Assembly: GCA_964512285.1 (NCBI GenBank) | Contig: CAZEJO010000048.1 | Coordinates: forward strand, 1-11,455 | DNA length: 11,455 bases | From: SM23-28-2 sp964512285 | Lineage (GTDB): Bacteria > Chloroflexota > Dehalococcoidia > SM23-28-2 | Direction: 5' to 3' | Shown: in pieces, positions 1 through 7,344 of the stretch | Numbering within the stretch: the first letter of the stretch is position 1 | Layout: every line of letters starts with the position of its first letter | Position numbers and translations under genes: made by a program | Notes under the pieces: generated by a model | The model's database searches: none | Told to the model about the DNA's origin: nothing | The model's input: only the letters and a program-made list of their open reading frames with translations

Positions 1-1511
1 CGCTTGGTCTGCATCGGCGCCCCCTTGCCGCAGTTGGGGATGGGCAGCAGGCGAAAGTCGTTGCCCACCGCGTCGATGCTCATGAAGTAATCGCGACTGT
101 CGCTGGTCAGACCGCCGTCGCGGAACATCTCCCCCAGCTCGCCGTTGCGGATCTCGTACACCTTCATGGCGGTGATGCGGAAGTTCTCGCGCTGCTCGGC
201 GATGGACGGGATGCGATGGCCCACCACGTAGTAGCCGTGCTCCACCTCGCGGATGATGTCCTGCGGGTCGCGGTCGCCGCCAGCGAAGCAGGTGTTCGAC
301 ATGCGGATCAGCGGCACCAGCGAGGCGTCGGTGGCCTTGTACGAGCCGTTGGGCTCGGCCTCCAGCAGGGCGGCCGTCTGGCGGCTGTTCATGAAGCCGC
401 CGAAGATGCCCTTGTCCACATGGACGACCCGCTTGGCGGGCGTCCCCTCGTCGTCGTACAGGTAGCGGCCGAAGCCGGAGAGAGTGGCGTCGGTGAAGGC
501 GGTCAGCACCTCCGAGCCCACCCGCTTGCCGAGCTGGTTCTGCGCTAGGTCCTTGAGCAGCCAGCTACGGCCGGCGTAGCCCGTCTCCATCTTCAGAGCG
601 CGATCGGCCTCGGTGGGGTGGCCGATGATCTCGTGCACCAGCAGGGCGTTGTAGTGAGGATCGGTGACCACCACCACGTCCTTGTCGCTGGCCTTCAGCG
701 GGCGCGCGTTGGCCAGGGCCACCGTGTCCCCGGCCAGAGCGAGGGAGAACGTCCGCAGGTCGGGCCGCTGGATGTGCTCCTCGTCCACCCCCTGGCTGAT
801 CGCCTCCCACCCGCGCTGGTGGCCGACGAAATCGTACAGCTCCTGAGCGCCCTCCTTGCCCACCGCCACCACGAAGCACACGCCCTGGCTGACGGCCCAG
901 CTCTGGTCGATGTTTGCCCCCTCGGAGCTGCAGAAGAGCTGGCGGCTGAGAACAGTCGAGGCGCCGATTTGGTTGTACATGACCTGCTGATCGATGCCCT
1001 GCACGCCCTTGGAGACCTCCCGCACGTAGCGAACGATCTCGTCCAGCGACAGCGAGCGGGGGTCGATTTGGTATTGAGCGGGCACGCTGTCCTGGCACAC
1101 CTCGATGGGCGCCAGCTCGGTGTCGTGGAGCGCCTCCGCCAGGGGGCCGAGGCGCTCGCGGGCCAGGGCCTTGCTCTGAGCGCTGGCCAGCGCCCGCTCG
1201 TAGGCGTGATCGATGCCGGCTCGCAGGACGCGCTGGAGGCGAGGCAGGTCGGCGGCCCCCAACTGCTGGCCGAAGTAGCCTGCCGCCGTCATCTTCTCCC
1301 CAGCGATGGCCCGCACGCCGAAGGAGAAGCCATAGTCCTCGCTGCTGAGCTTGTCCATGCCGTTCTCGGCTGCCGCCCCCTTGCCCTCGCCCACCTCGAT
1401 GCGCAGGTCGCAGTAGCGCAGATGGAGCAGCCGCCGCGAGGAGCGACGAACCAGCTCGCAGGCCATCTCGCGGATCTGGGGGATGACGTCGGTCGTTACC
1501 TTGGCAGGCAT
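1..1511 (-). CDS. tldD: TldD-family zinc metalloprotease (3' end beyond window)
   Basis: TldD works with its paralogue TldE/PmbA as a cytosolic zinc protease that degrades unfolded or modified peptides and matures some RiPP peptides (family knowledge). Reading from an ATG at 1511, 503 codons are open to the window edge. Residues 293-298 are HEIIGH, the HExxxH zinc motif, in the context VHEIIGHPTEAD. The family block GFGRYLYDDEGTPAKR follows. Near the edge NCGKG (Cys494) matches the conserved C-terminal cysteine that completes the zinc site, so only some 20-30 residues should be missing. The start is set by AGGAGGGG just upstream of the ATG. The TldE partner is not in the window; it would be expected further left. 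The gene lies 88 bases downstream of the serpin gene, same strand, so the two could be co-transcribed. Confidence 0.93.
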   Translation of the reverse strand, partial: MPAKVTTDVIPQIREMACELVRRSSRRLLHLRYCDLRIEVGEGKGAAAENGMDKLSSEDYGFSFGVRAIAGEKMTAAGYFGQQLGAADLPRLQRVLRAGIDHAYERALASAQSKALARERLGPLAEALHDTELAPIEVCQDSVPAQYQIDPRSLSLDEIVRYVREVSKGVQGIDQQVMYNQIGASTVLSRQLFCSSEGANIDQSWAVSQGVCFVVAVGKEGAQELYDFVGHQRGWEAISQGVDEEHIQRPDLRTFSLALAGDTVALANARPLKASDKDVVVVTDPHYNALLVHEIIGHPTEADRALKMETGYAGRSWLLKDLAQNQLGKRVGSEVLTAFTDATLSGFGRYLYDDEGTPAKRVVHVDKGIFGGFMNSRQTAALLEAEPNGSYKATDASLVPLIRMSNTCFAGGDRDPQDIIREVEHGYYVVGHRIPSIAEQRENFRITAMKVYEIRNGELGEMFRDGGLTSDSRDYFMSIDAVGNDFRLLPIPNCGKGAPMQTK

Positions 1512-1599
1512 GGGCCCCTCCTAGAGCGACGGCAGGACGAAAGCAACATTAACCCATCGTAGCGGCTGAGGCGAGCGCCTGTCCAGTGTCGCCAGCGGG

Positions 1600-2937
1600 T
1601 CATGCCTCCGGGTCGACAACGCGGCCGACAAAGAGAACAGCACCGGTCTCGTAGTCGCGGATCAGGAAGACGAAGGGGCGATCAACCGTGAGCTCAACGT
1701 GTTCAGGGGTAGAGGTAGCCCTCGCTACTGCTGCGGTGGCTGCTGCCGCTTCCGTGCCCTCTTCGTCAACGGAAATGAAGGCCTTGTGCACCACCGCTGA
1801 GATGAGCAGTTCCCGAGTGCCTGTCATTCCGGAGAAGTCCGCAGCTTCGGAGAAGGCGTCCGGCATGCCCATCGTCGCGAGAGGCTCTCCCAGATCGAAG
1901 CTTGATTCGAACTCGAATTTCGGCATCGACAGGGTAACGCTCCATCCCCCAAGGCCCTTCACAATCGCATCCACCCGCTCGGCGCTCAGCGAGCTTTCAA
2001 ACGCCTCAAACTGGCCCGCCTGAGGAACCAAGAGCAGCATCGACACTCCACTGAGGCCATACGGCAATGAGACCGCCTGATACCCCTCGCCCTCGGCATA
2101 GCCGAACTCCTCGCTCTGCTTCATCATCGGGACGGTGACCTCGCCGCCATCAAGCAGATGGAAGGGGCCCTCTTCCGTGTCTTCCGGCTCAAAGGGAAAG
2201 AACCAGCCGGCGTTGAAGTAGATGGCATTCGTGAGGACCAGCCGGGTCAGTTCATCGATGAGGCCCTGCGGTATCAGGTCCGGTATTTTCTCCTCCGTCT
2301 GGTCGCTGACCCAGTCATTGATGGCAAGGCGGGACTCTTCCGGTGCGCTCACAAAATCAAGGAGCCTCAGCCCGGCCCCGTAGTTTTCGGCCAGGACATC
2401 GAGGAATTCGGGGAGAAAGGCATAGCCCTCCTGGCCCCAGATGGCGTTGGCGATGTTCAACTGGAAGCGAGAGCTTTCCCCGCCCTGAGCGGCTTCGCCC
2501 CGATCAGCAAGTTCGAGATCCAGGGCGTTGAATGCGGGATGCAGACGGTCGTCAGGGAGGGTGAAGCTGAGGGTGTCTGCCATCTGCTGTTTGGTCTCTC
2601 CTCGGGCGCCAGCATAGGTCATCGCCAGGGCGATGGAGATGCTGTACGGAGAGTAGAGAAGGTTCCCCTGGTTCCCTCGCACAGCCTGGTAGAGATCGAA
2701 GGCAAATGCACTGTTTCCGGCGACCAGTTCCTCCAGATCGGGTTCTGGCACAGCAGGCGAAGTCACGCGCTGCATTTCCGACTGCGCGACCTCCATCTGC
2801 TCCGCCGGCTCAGTTCCTACCGCAGTAGGTGAAGCCGCCGTCTGCGTTGCCGGCTGGGTGACCTCCGCGTCACCATCGCAGCCCGCCAGGGTCAGGAGTG
2901 CAACCCCCATCAGTAAGGCCGACAATATCGTCTTCAC
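1600..2937 (-). CDS. Serpin (serine protease inhibitor), predicted lipoprotein
   Basis: Serpins trap serine or cysteine proteases by inserting a cleaved reactive-centre loop into a beta-sheet. This 445-residue protein begins with a signal peptide ending in the lipobox LAGC (Cys20), so it is predicted to be lipid-anchored outside the cytoplasm. A Pro/Thr/Ala-rich linker (about 21-70) leads to a serpin fold of normal length (about 71-445). Landmarks are NLLYSPYSISIALAMTYAGA near residue 92, LTNAIYFNAGW, and the C-terminal signature VDRPFVFLIRDY. The loop hinge EEGTEAAAATAA (392-403) has Gly at P15, Thr at P14 and Ala at P12-P9, typical of inhibitory serpins. Counting from the hinge puts P1-P1' at Thr408-Ser409, but the stretch to RPF is two residues longer than in alpha-1-antitrypsin, so P1 is uncertain; Arg406 is nearby. 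The start is GTG, with a GGGGGTGG SD-like stretch in front. The target protease is unknown. Confidence 0.95.
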   Translation of the reverse strand: MKTILSALLMGVALLTLAGCDGDAEVTQPATQTAASPTAVGTEPAEQMEVAQSEMQRVTSPAVPEPDLEELVAGNSAFAFDLYQAVRGNQGNLLYSPYSISIALAMTYAGARGETKQQMADTLSFTLPDDRLHPAFNALDLELADRGEAAQGGESSRFQLNIANAIWGQEGYAFLPEFLDVLAENYGAGLRLLDFVSAPEESRLAINDWVSDQTEEKIPDLIPQGLIDELTRLVLTNAIYFNAGWFFPFEPEDTEEGPFHLLDGGEVTVPMMKQSEEFGYAEGEGYQAVSLPYGLSGVSMLLLVPQAGQFEAFESSLSAERVDAIVKGLGGWSVTLSMPKFEFESSFDLGEPLATMGMPDAFSEAADFSGMTGTRELLISAVVHKAFISVDEEGTEAAAATAAVARATSTPEHVELTVDRPFVFLIRDYETGAVLFVGRVVDPEA

Positions 2938-3012
2938 AGCCCACCCCCTTGAGGGATCAGAGGTTATGATGCGGTCCCCCCTCCAACCTGCAGAATCGGT
3001 TCGTCTCGTCGA

Positions 3013-3021
3013 ATTGTAGCA
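3013..3021 (-). promoter_or_regulatory. Possible extended -10 promoter for the serpin gene
   Basis: On the minus strand TGC precedes TACAAT (5 of 6 match to TATAAT), giving an extended -10 element about 75 bases before the serpin GTG. No convincing -35 is present 16-18 bases upstream. The site overlaps one arm of the hairpin at 3015-3043, so it is tentative. Confidence 0.3.
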
Positions 3022-3043
3022 CGCGAATGGCGCCGCTGCTACA
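3015..3043 (-). other. Hairpin between HAD and serpin genes
   Basis: TGTAGCA at 3015-3021 pairs with TGCTACA at 3037-3043, and GCG/CGC inside can extend the stem to about 10 pairs with a one-base bulge. It sits between the end of the nadE-HAD unit and the serpin start, where a terminator is expected, but no T tract follows it. It could be a factor-dependent terminator, or an operator overlapping the possible serpin promoter. A smaller stem, CCGGC/GCCGG, lies at 3061-3075. Confidence 0.35.
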
Positions 3044-3090
3044 GGGCGCGAGAGTCCATACCGGCGGTTGGCCGGGCTAGCTGACGCGCC

Positions 3091-3702
3091 CTACCACTCG
3101 ACCCCCAGCGCCCGCAACTGGCGCTCCATATCGGCAGCGCCCTGGAAGTGGAAGGCCTGCATGCCGGCCGCCCGCGCGCCCTCAATGTTCTGGGCGAGGT
3201 CGTCGGTGAACACGCAGGCGGAGACAGGCACCTCCAGCCTTTCGGCGGCCAGGTGGTAGATGCGTGCGTCGGGCTTGGCCACGCCCACCCGCGCCGAGTT
3301 GATGACCACATCGAAGAGGTTGATGATGCCGTGATGGTTCTCCAGGATGTCCTCCAGGTTCTTGGTAGCGTTGCTGATCATGCCCACCTTGTAGCGCGAC
3401 CGCAGCGCTCGGGCCAACGAAACGACCTCCTCATCGATGCCCTTCCAGATGTGGTGCCAGTCCTGACGAATGGCCGGTATCGGCCGCCCGGCCAGTTCGT
3501 ACAGCTTGTCCAGAGCGGCCCTCAGCCACTCCCGCTCCGAGCTACGACCGACCTCCACTTCGTGCCACGCGGGGATCTCGAACAGAGCGTCCCAGAACCC
3601 GCCCGCAGGCAGACCGTACTTGTCCTCCAGACGAGCCATCTCCTGGCGGTCGAGGCGGCCAATGACGCCCCCGTAGTCGAAGCAAACCGCTTGAATCGTC
3701 AT
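3091..3702 (-). CDS. HAD-superfamily hydrolase (subclass IA-like)
   Basis: The 203-residue protein carries the HAD motifs in order: motif I FDYGGV (nucleophile Asp9), motif II ISN (Ser110), motif III lysine in KPD (Lys143) and motif IV FTDD (Asp167, Asp168), followed by IEGARAAGMQAFHF. Residues 15-95 would be the helical cap. The usual second Asp of motif I (DxD) is Gly11; DxGGV/DxGNV forms occur in real members such as the YihX sugar phosphatase group, so it is probably an active phosphatase or hydrolase, but the substrate cannot be told. The ATG starts only 6 bases after the nadE stop, with AAGGGA inside the nadE end as a distant SD, so translation is probably coupled to nadE. This placement might point to housekeeping of NAD-related phosphates, which is only an inference. 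Confidence 0.88.
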   Translation of the reverse strand: MTIQAVCFDYGGVIGRLDRQEMARLEDKYGLPAGGFWDALFEIPAWHEVEVGRSSEREWLRAALDKLYELAGRPIPAIRQDWHHIWKGIDEEVVSLARALRSRYKVGMISNATKNLEDILENHHGIINLFDVVINSARVGVAKPDARIYHLAAERLEVPVSACVFTDDLAQNIEGARAAGMQAFHFQGAADMERQLRALGVEW

Positions 3703-3708
3703 CGATGG

Positions 3709-5442
3709 CTAGAATCCCTTGTAGCGATTGGCTATCGGCAGGCGGCGGTCGCGCCCGAAGGCACGGGGGCTGATCTTCACGCCGGGAGGAGCCTGACGAC
3801 GCTTGTACTCATTCCTGTCCACCATGGTCATCACCCGTTTCACCAGCTCCTCGTCGAAGCCCATCCCCGCTATCGCATCGACGCTCTTGTCCTCCTCCAC
3901 GTAGGCCTCGAGGATGGAGTCGAGCGTCTCGTAGGACGGCAGAGTGTCCGCGTCCCGCTGGTCGGGGCGCAGCTCCGCCGACGGCTCCTTCTCGATCACA
4001 CTCTCGGGAATGACCGGCTTTGGCCCCGAGCCGTTGCGATAGCGGGCCAGGCGATACACCAGGATCTTGGGCACATCCTTGATAACCGCGAAGCCGCCGG
4101 CCATGTCGCCGTAGAGGGTGGCGTAGCCGGTGGCCATCTCGCTCTTGTTGCCGGTGGCCAGCACCAGCCAGCCGAACTTGTTGGACAGAGCCATAATGAT
4201 GAGGCCGCGAATACGCGACTGGATGTTCTCCTCAGCCACCCCGAACTCCGTATCGGCGAAAGGCTCGCTGAGAAGATCAAGGAAAGCGGAGAAGGGCTCT
4301 TCGATGGGGATAGTCATCAGTTGAATGCCCAGGCTGTCGGCCAGCTCGCGGGCGTCTTTGATGCTGCCCTCAGAGGAGAAGCGGGATGGCATGGCCACGC
4401 CCACCACATTCTCGCTGCCGAGAGCGTCCACCGCGATTGCCGCCACCAGGCTGGAATCGATGCCTCCCGATAGGCCAATGACCACCTTCCGGAAGCCATT
4501 CTTCAGCAGGTAATCGCGGGTGCCCAGCACCAGGGCACTGTACACCTCAGCGTCATCTCCCATAGAGCCAGCGCGGCGACGTTTCACGGGCGGCTTCTTC
4601 TCCGCCAACGGCTCATCGGACACATGGACCCTGGCCACGGAAGCGCTGGCGCCGGAGGCCACCCTTTGCCTGCGCCGTCGCGGCTCGTGGAGGCGAGCCT
4701 GAAACGTCTCCTCCACATCCAGGTCGCAGATCAACAACTCCTCCTCGAAGGCGGCGGCCTGAGCCAGAACCTCGCCCCAGGGACTCACCACCATGCTGGC
4801 ACCATCGAAAACCAACTCATCCTGCCCACCCACCTGATTGGTGTAGCAGATGAAGACGGAGTAGTCGCTAGCACGAGTAGCCAGCATGTGCTCGCGGAAG
4901 CGCCTCTTGCCCATGTGGTAGGGCGACCCGTTGATGTTGATGATCACCTGAGCGCCAGCGTGCGCCTGCGCTCGCAGCGGATCGTCCGGATACCAGATGT
5001 CCTCGCAGATGTTAGCCCCAACGCCGATGCCCGCCACCACGTACACGGGGCACCTCGTCCCCGCCTGAAAGTAGCGATTTTCATCGAAGACGCCGTAATT
5101 GGGAAGGAACTGCTTGTGGTAGACATCCACCAGCCGCCCGTCGTGGATGATTGCGGCGGCATTGTGGACATCGTTGTCGCGGTCCACAAAACCCACCACG
5201 ACCGTAATGCCCTGGCAGCTCTTCACCACCCGTTGCAGGACAGCCAAATTGTCGCGGATGAACTGCGGGCGCAGCAGCAGGTCCTCCGGCGGGTAGCCAG
5301 TGATAGTCATCTCCGGAAAGCTGATCAGGTCGACGCTCAGCTCTCGCGCCCGGTCCACATACTCCAAGACCTTGGCGACGTTGCCGTTCAGGTCACCGAC
5401 CGTGGTGTTTATCTGAGCCAGCCCCAGCCGCAGCGTACGCAC
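3709..5442 (-). CDS. nadE: Glutamine-dependent NAD+ synthetase
   Basis: This enzyme makes NAD+ from nicotinic acid adenine dinucleotide, ATP and glutamine in the cytosol, the last step of NAD synthesis. The 577 residues have the two-domain layout of the glutamine-using form. The N-terminal nitrilase-type amidase (about 1-260) has the Glu-Lys-Cys triad: Glu44 in FPEMTITGYPPED, Lys110 in YHKQFLPNYGVFDE and Cys146 in NICEDIW. The C-terminal ATP-pyrophosphatase (about 297-577) has the P-loop SGGIDSS at 325-331 and ATGNKSE around 429-435. A basic linker (RRRRQR, KRRR) joins the domains. The start is GTG at 5442, set by GGGAGGAG four bases upstream; the nearby ATG is out of frame. The HAD gene follows in the same operon. 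A sigma70-type promoter lies directly upstream, divergent from citrate synthase. Confidence 0.97.
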   Translation of the reverse strand: MRTLRLGLAQINTTVGDLNGNVAKVLEYVDRARELSVDLISFPEMTITGYPPEDLLLRPQFIRDNLAVLQRVVKSCQGITVVVGFVDRDNDVHNAAAIIHDGRLVDVYHKQFLPNYGVFDENRYFQAGTRCPVYVVAGIGVGANICEDIWYPDDPLRAQAHAGAQVIININGSPYHMGKRRFREHMLATRASDYSVFICYTNQVGGQDELVFDGASMVVSPWGEVLAQAAAFEEELLICDLDVEETFQARLHEPRRRRQRVASGASASVARVHVSDEPLAEKKPPVKRRRAGSMGDDAEVYSALVLGTRDYLLKNGFRKVVIGLSGGIDSSLVAAIAVDALGSENVVGVAMPSRFSSEGSIKDARELADSLGIQLMTIPIEEPFSAFLDLLSEPFADTEFGVAEENIQSRIRGLIIMALSNKFGWLVLATGNKSEMATGYATLYGDMAGGFAVIKDVPKILVYRLARYRNGSGPKPVIPESVIEKEPSAELRPDQRDADTLPSYETLDSILEAYVEEDKSVDAIAGMGFDEELVKRVMTMVDRNEYKRRQAPPGVKISPRAFGRDRRLPIANRYKGF

Positions 5443-5461
5443 ATCACTCCTCCCTGAAGCG

Positions 5462-5491
5462 ATTATCGTCCTTTGCTGAAAGGAGGGTCAA
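5462..5491 (-). promoter_or_regulatory. Promoter of the nadE-HAD operon
   Basis: On the minus strand TTGACC (5491-5486) is separated by 18 bases from GATAAT (5467-5462), each one mismatch from consensus. The predicted transcript start near 5455 leaves a leader of about 12 bases that contains the nadE SD. Confidence 0.65.
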
Positions 5492-5539
5492 GCGGGTTTC
5501 AATATGGCAACGATCCATCAGCCAAAGCTTGTGAAAGGG

Positions 5540-5568
5540 TTTACAATCCCTAGCGGCAGGACTATAAT
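5540..5568 (+). promoter_or_regulatory. Sigma70 promoter of the citrate synthase gene
   Basis: TTTACA (5540-5545) and a perfect TATAAT (5563-5568) are spaced by exactly 17 bases. Transcription should begin near 5575-5577, leaving an unusually long 5' leader before the GTG at 5790. Confidence 0.8.
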
Positions 5569-5600
5569 ATCGCGGGACTTGCCACGCTCGGAGTGCCCCC

Positions 5601-5659
5601 CTGCAGTTGTAGAGGTAATGCCCCCATGAGGTGGGGTATTACCTGACCTACAAGCGCAG
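5601..5659 (+). other. Long leader hairpin upstream of citrate synthase
   Basis: The inner stem pairs AGGTAATGCCCC (5613-5624) with GGGGTATTACCT (5633-5644), 12 pairs with one G-T, around an 8-base loop. It continues as TTGTAG (5607-5612) with CTACAA (5648-5653) across a GAC bulge, and CTGC (5601-5604) with GCAG (5656-5659) across a 2x2 internal loop. About 22 pairs form in all. There is no T tract after it, so it is not a classic terminator. I do not recognise a known riboswitch class. It may be a regulatory leader structure, an RNA stability element or a palindromic repeat. Confidence 0.6.
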
Positions 5660-5774
5660 GCCATTGACGCTATCATAAACAGGGCAAGGCCACGTCCGTC
5701 GCCAGCTTTTCGGCCTCTGTGTCTACGGGGCCCGGACGGTGGACAGGAGAAACAGGAAGCGCGATCGATCTGAC

Positions 5775-5783
5775 GGAAGGAGG
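5775..5783 (+). promoter_or_regulatory. SD that sets the citrate synthase start
   Basis: GGAAGGAGG lies 6 bases before the GTG at 5790. No comparable SD precedes the in-frame GTG at 5739, so the longer reading is rejected. Confidence 0.85.
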
Positions 5784-5789
5784 ACAGTC

Positions 5790-7103
5790 GTGTCGAAACT
5801 AAAGGAAGTGCTCTTGAAGAAGATTGAGGAGCACCGTCCGCGCACCCAGAAGCTGCTCAAGGAGCATGGTGACGTCAAGGTGGGTGAAGTAACTATCGCC
5901 CAAGCGATCGGCGGCGCACGCGGTGTCCGCTCCCTCGTCACCGACATCTCGTACCTGGATCCGCAGGAGGGAATCCGTTTCCGCGGCAAGCTGATCCCCG
6001 AGACCTTCGCGGCGCTGCCCAAGGTGCCGGGCTGCGAATACCCCTACGTGGAGGGGTTCTGGTACCTCTTGCTCACCGGTGACGTACCGACCGCCGAGGA
6101 GACCCAGGAGGTCGTGGAGGACTTCAAGGCCCGCCGTGCGGTTCCCCAGTATGTGATCGACCTGCTGCGCGCCATGCCGCGCGATACCCATCCGATGACC
6201 ATGTTCTCAGCGGCAATCCTGGCGTTGCAGCGTGAGTCAATCTTCGCCGAGCGCTACGCCGAAGGCATGAGGAGAGATGACTACTGGGACCCGATGTACG
6301 AGGATTGCACCAACCTCCTCGCCAAGCTCCCGTCGATCGCGGCCTACATCTACCGCATGAAGTACAAGGCGGACGTTCACATCCCCGTCAACGAGGACCT
6401 CGACTTCGGCGGCAACTTCGCGCACCAAATGGGCATTCCCAAGCCCTACGACGACGTCGCCCGCATGTACTTCATCCTCCACTCCGATCACGAGTCGGGC
6501 AACGTGTCGGCGCACGCCACGCACCTGGTCGCCTCGGCCCTGTCGGACGCCTACTACGCCTTGTCAGGCGGGATGAACGGTCTCGCCGGCCCGCTCCACG
6601 GCCTGGCCAACCAAGAAGTGCTGCGCTGGCTGATGAACTTCCAGAAGAAGCTGGATGGCAAGGAACCGACTGAGGAACTAGTACGCGAGGCACTTTGGGA
6701 TACCTTGAACGCCGGCCAGGTGATCCCAGGCTTCGGGCACGCGGTGCTGCGCAAGACCGACCCCCGTTATACCGCGCAACGCGAGTTCTGCCTCCAGAAC
6801 CTGCCGGACTACCCGCTCTTCAAGCTCGTCAGCATGATCCTCAAGGTGGCTCCGGATGTGCTCACCGAGCAGGGCAAGGTCAAGAACCCGTGGCCGAACG
6901 TGGACGCGCACTCGGGCGTCATCCAGTGGTACTACGGCCTGACTGAGTGGGACTTCTACACGGTGCTGTTTGGTGTCGGCCGGGCCATCGGCGTGCTTGC
7001 CAACATCACCTGGGACCGCGCACTCAGCTATCCCATCGAGCGACCCAAGTCCCTCACCACCAAGATGCTGGAGGACGTGGCTGCAGAGGCTTCTAAGTCC
7101 TAA
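5790..7103 (+). CDS. gltA: Citrate synthase, eukaryotic (mitochondrial) type
   Basis: The enzyme condenses acetyl-CoA and oxaloacetate to citrate at the entry of the TCA cycle. From the GTG at 5790 the protein has 437 residues, about the size of the mature mitochondrial enzyme. It follows the eukaryotic family rather than the common bacterial GltA type: LDPQEGIRFRGKLIPE near 56, HSDHESGNVSAHATHLVASA (231-250), then MNGLAGPLHGLANQEV. The catalytic set is complete: His270 in GPLHG, His317 in PGFGHAVLRKTDPR and Asp372 in NVDAHSG, matching His274, His320 and Asp375 of the pig enzyme. Related eukaryote-like citrate synthases are known in bacteria such as Geobacter. The gene stands alone behind its own promoter and a structured leader; no clear terminator is seen after it. 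Confidence 0.96.
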   Translation: MSKLKEVLLKKIEEHRPRTQKLLKEHGDVKVGEVTIAQAIGGARGVRSLVTDISYLDPQEGIRFRGKLIPETFAALPKVPGCEYPYVEGFWYLLLTGDVPTAEETQEVVEDFKARRAVPQYVIDLLRAMPRDTHPMTMFSAAILALQRESIFAERYAEGMRRDDYWDPMYEDCTNLLAKLPSIAAYIYRMKYKADVHIPVNEDLDFGGNFAHQMGIPKPYDDVARMYFILHSDHESGNVSAHATHLVASALSDAYYALSGGMNGLAGPLHGLANQEVLRWLMNFQKKLDGKEPTEELVREALWDTLNAGQVIPGFGHAVLRKTDPRYTAQREFCLQNLPDYPLFKLVSMILKVAPDVLTEQGKVKNPWPNVDAHSGVIQWYYGLTEWDFYTVLFGVGRAIGVLANITWDRALSYPIERPKSLTTKMLEDVAAEASKS

Positions 7104-7344
7104 GGACACAACCTCCGGCTGAACGATAAACGCGCATCCACGACGGCATCCGGGGAAATCCGGCCAAGATATGACGCCGCGGGGCAGGCTGTCGTGCACC
7201 CAGGTGAACAGGCTGTAGAGCGCGACGATGGCCTCATAGTTCGAGGCTACCTCCACGGGAGCGTCAACCAAGCGGTGCTCCCCATGCTCGCGCAGATCGG
7301 CGATAAGAAAGCAGATCCGCAGAAGCAGAGCGAGGTCGAGGAGG
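7104..7344 (-). pseudogene. Coding-like remnant between citrate synthase and the GreA fusion
   Basis: This 241-base gap holds no intact gene. The minus strand reads open for about 80 codons right after the GreA-fusion stop, in another frame, with mostly G/C third positions and protein-like stretches such as LREHGEHRLVDAPVEVASN and IVALYSLFTWVHDSLP. There is no good start in the overlap region; a TTG at 7271 has GGGGAG 6 bases upstream, but the frame then runs on into the antisense of citrate synthase. It may be the remains of a lost gene or chance. I do not recognise a family. Confidence 0.25.

Larger units (their letters stand above)
5443..5789. other. Divergent control region between nadE and citrate synthase
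   Basis: This 347-base stretch holds no gene. It contains the nadE promoter (-), a strong sigma70 promoter (+) and a leader of about 215 bases for the citrate synthase gene. In the leader are the long hairpin at 5601-5659 and a second, weaker pairing of CCAC-GTCCG (5690-5698) with CGGAC-G-GTGG (5733-5742). Confidence 0.7.

Noticed and set aside
618..1562. Plus-strand open frame of 314 codons opposite tldD
   Set aside because: It is the antisense of a gene with intact TldD motifs; its text is rich in Leu, Ala, Val, His and Asp, as expected from a high-GC shadow.
3148..5457. Long plus-strand frames opposite the HAD and nadE genes
   Set aside because: Both cover clear minus-strand genes with catalytic motifs and have no SD or family resemblance.
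5739..5789. Earlier GTG start for citrate synthase
   Set aside because: It adds 17 basic residues absent from the family, has no SD and runs through the real SD at 5775-5783.
6678..7271. Minus-strand frame of 197 codons overlapping the citrate synthase 3' end
   Set aside because: Most of it is antisense to citrate synthase. Only the part beyond 7104 looks coding, and that is listed as a possible remnant.
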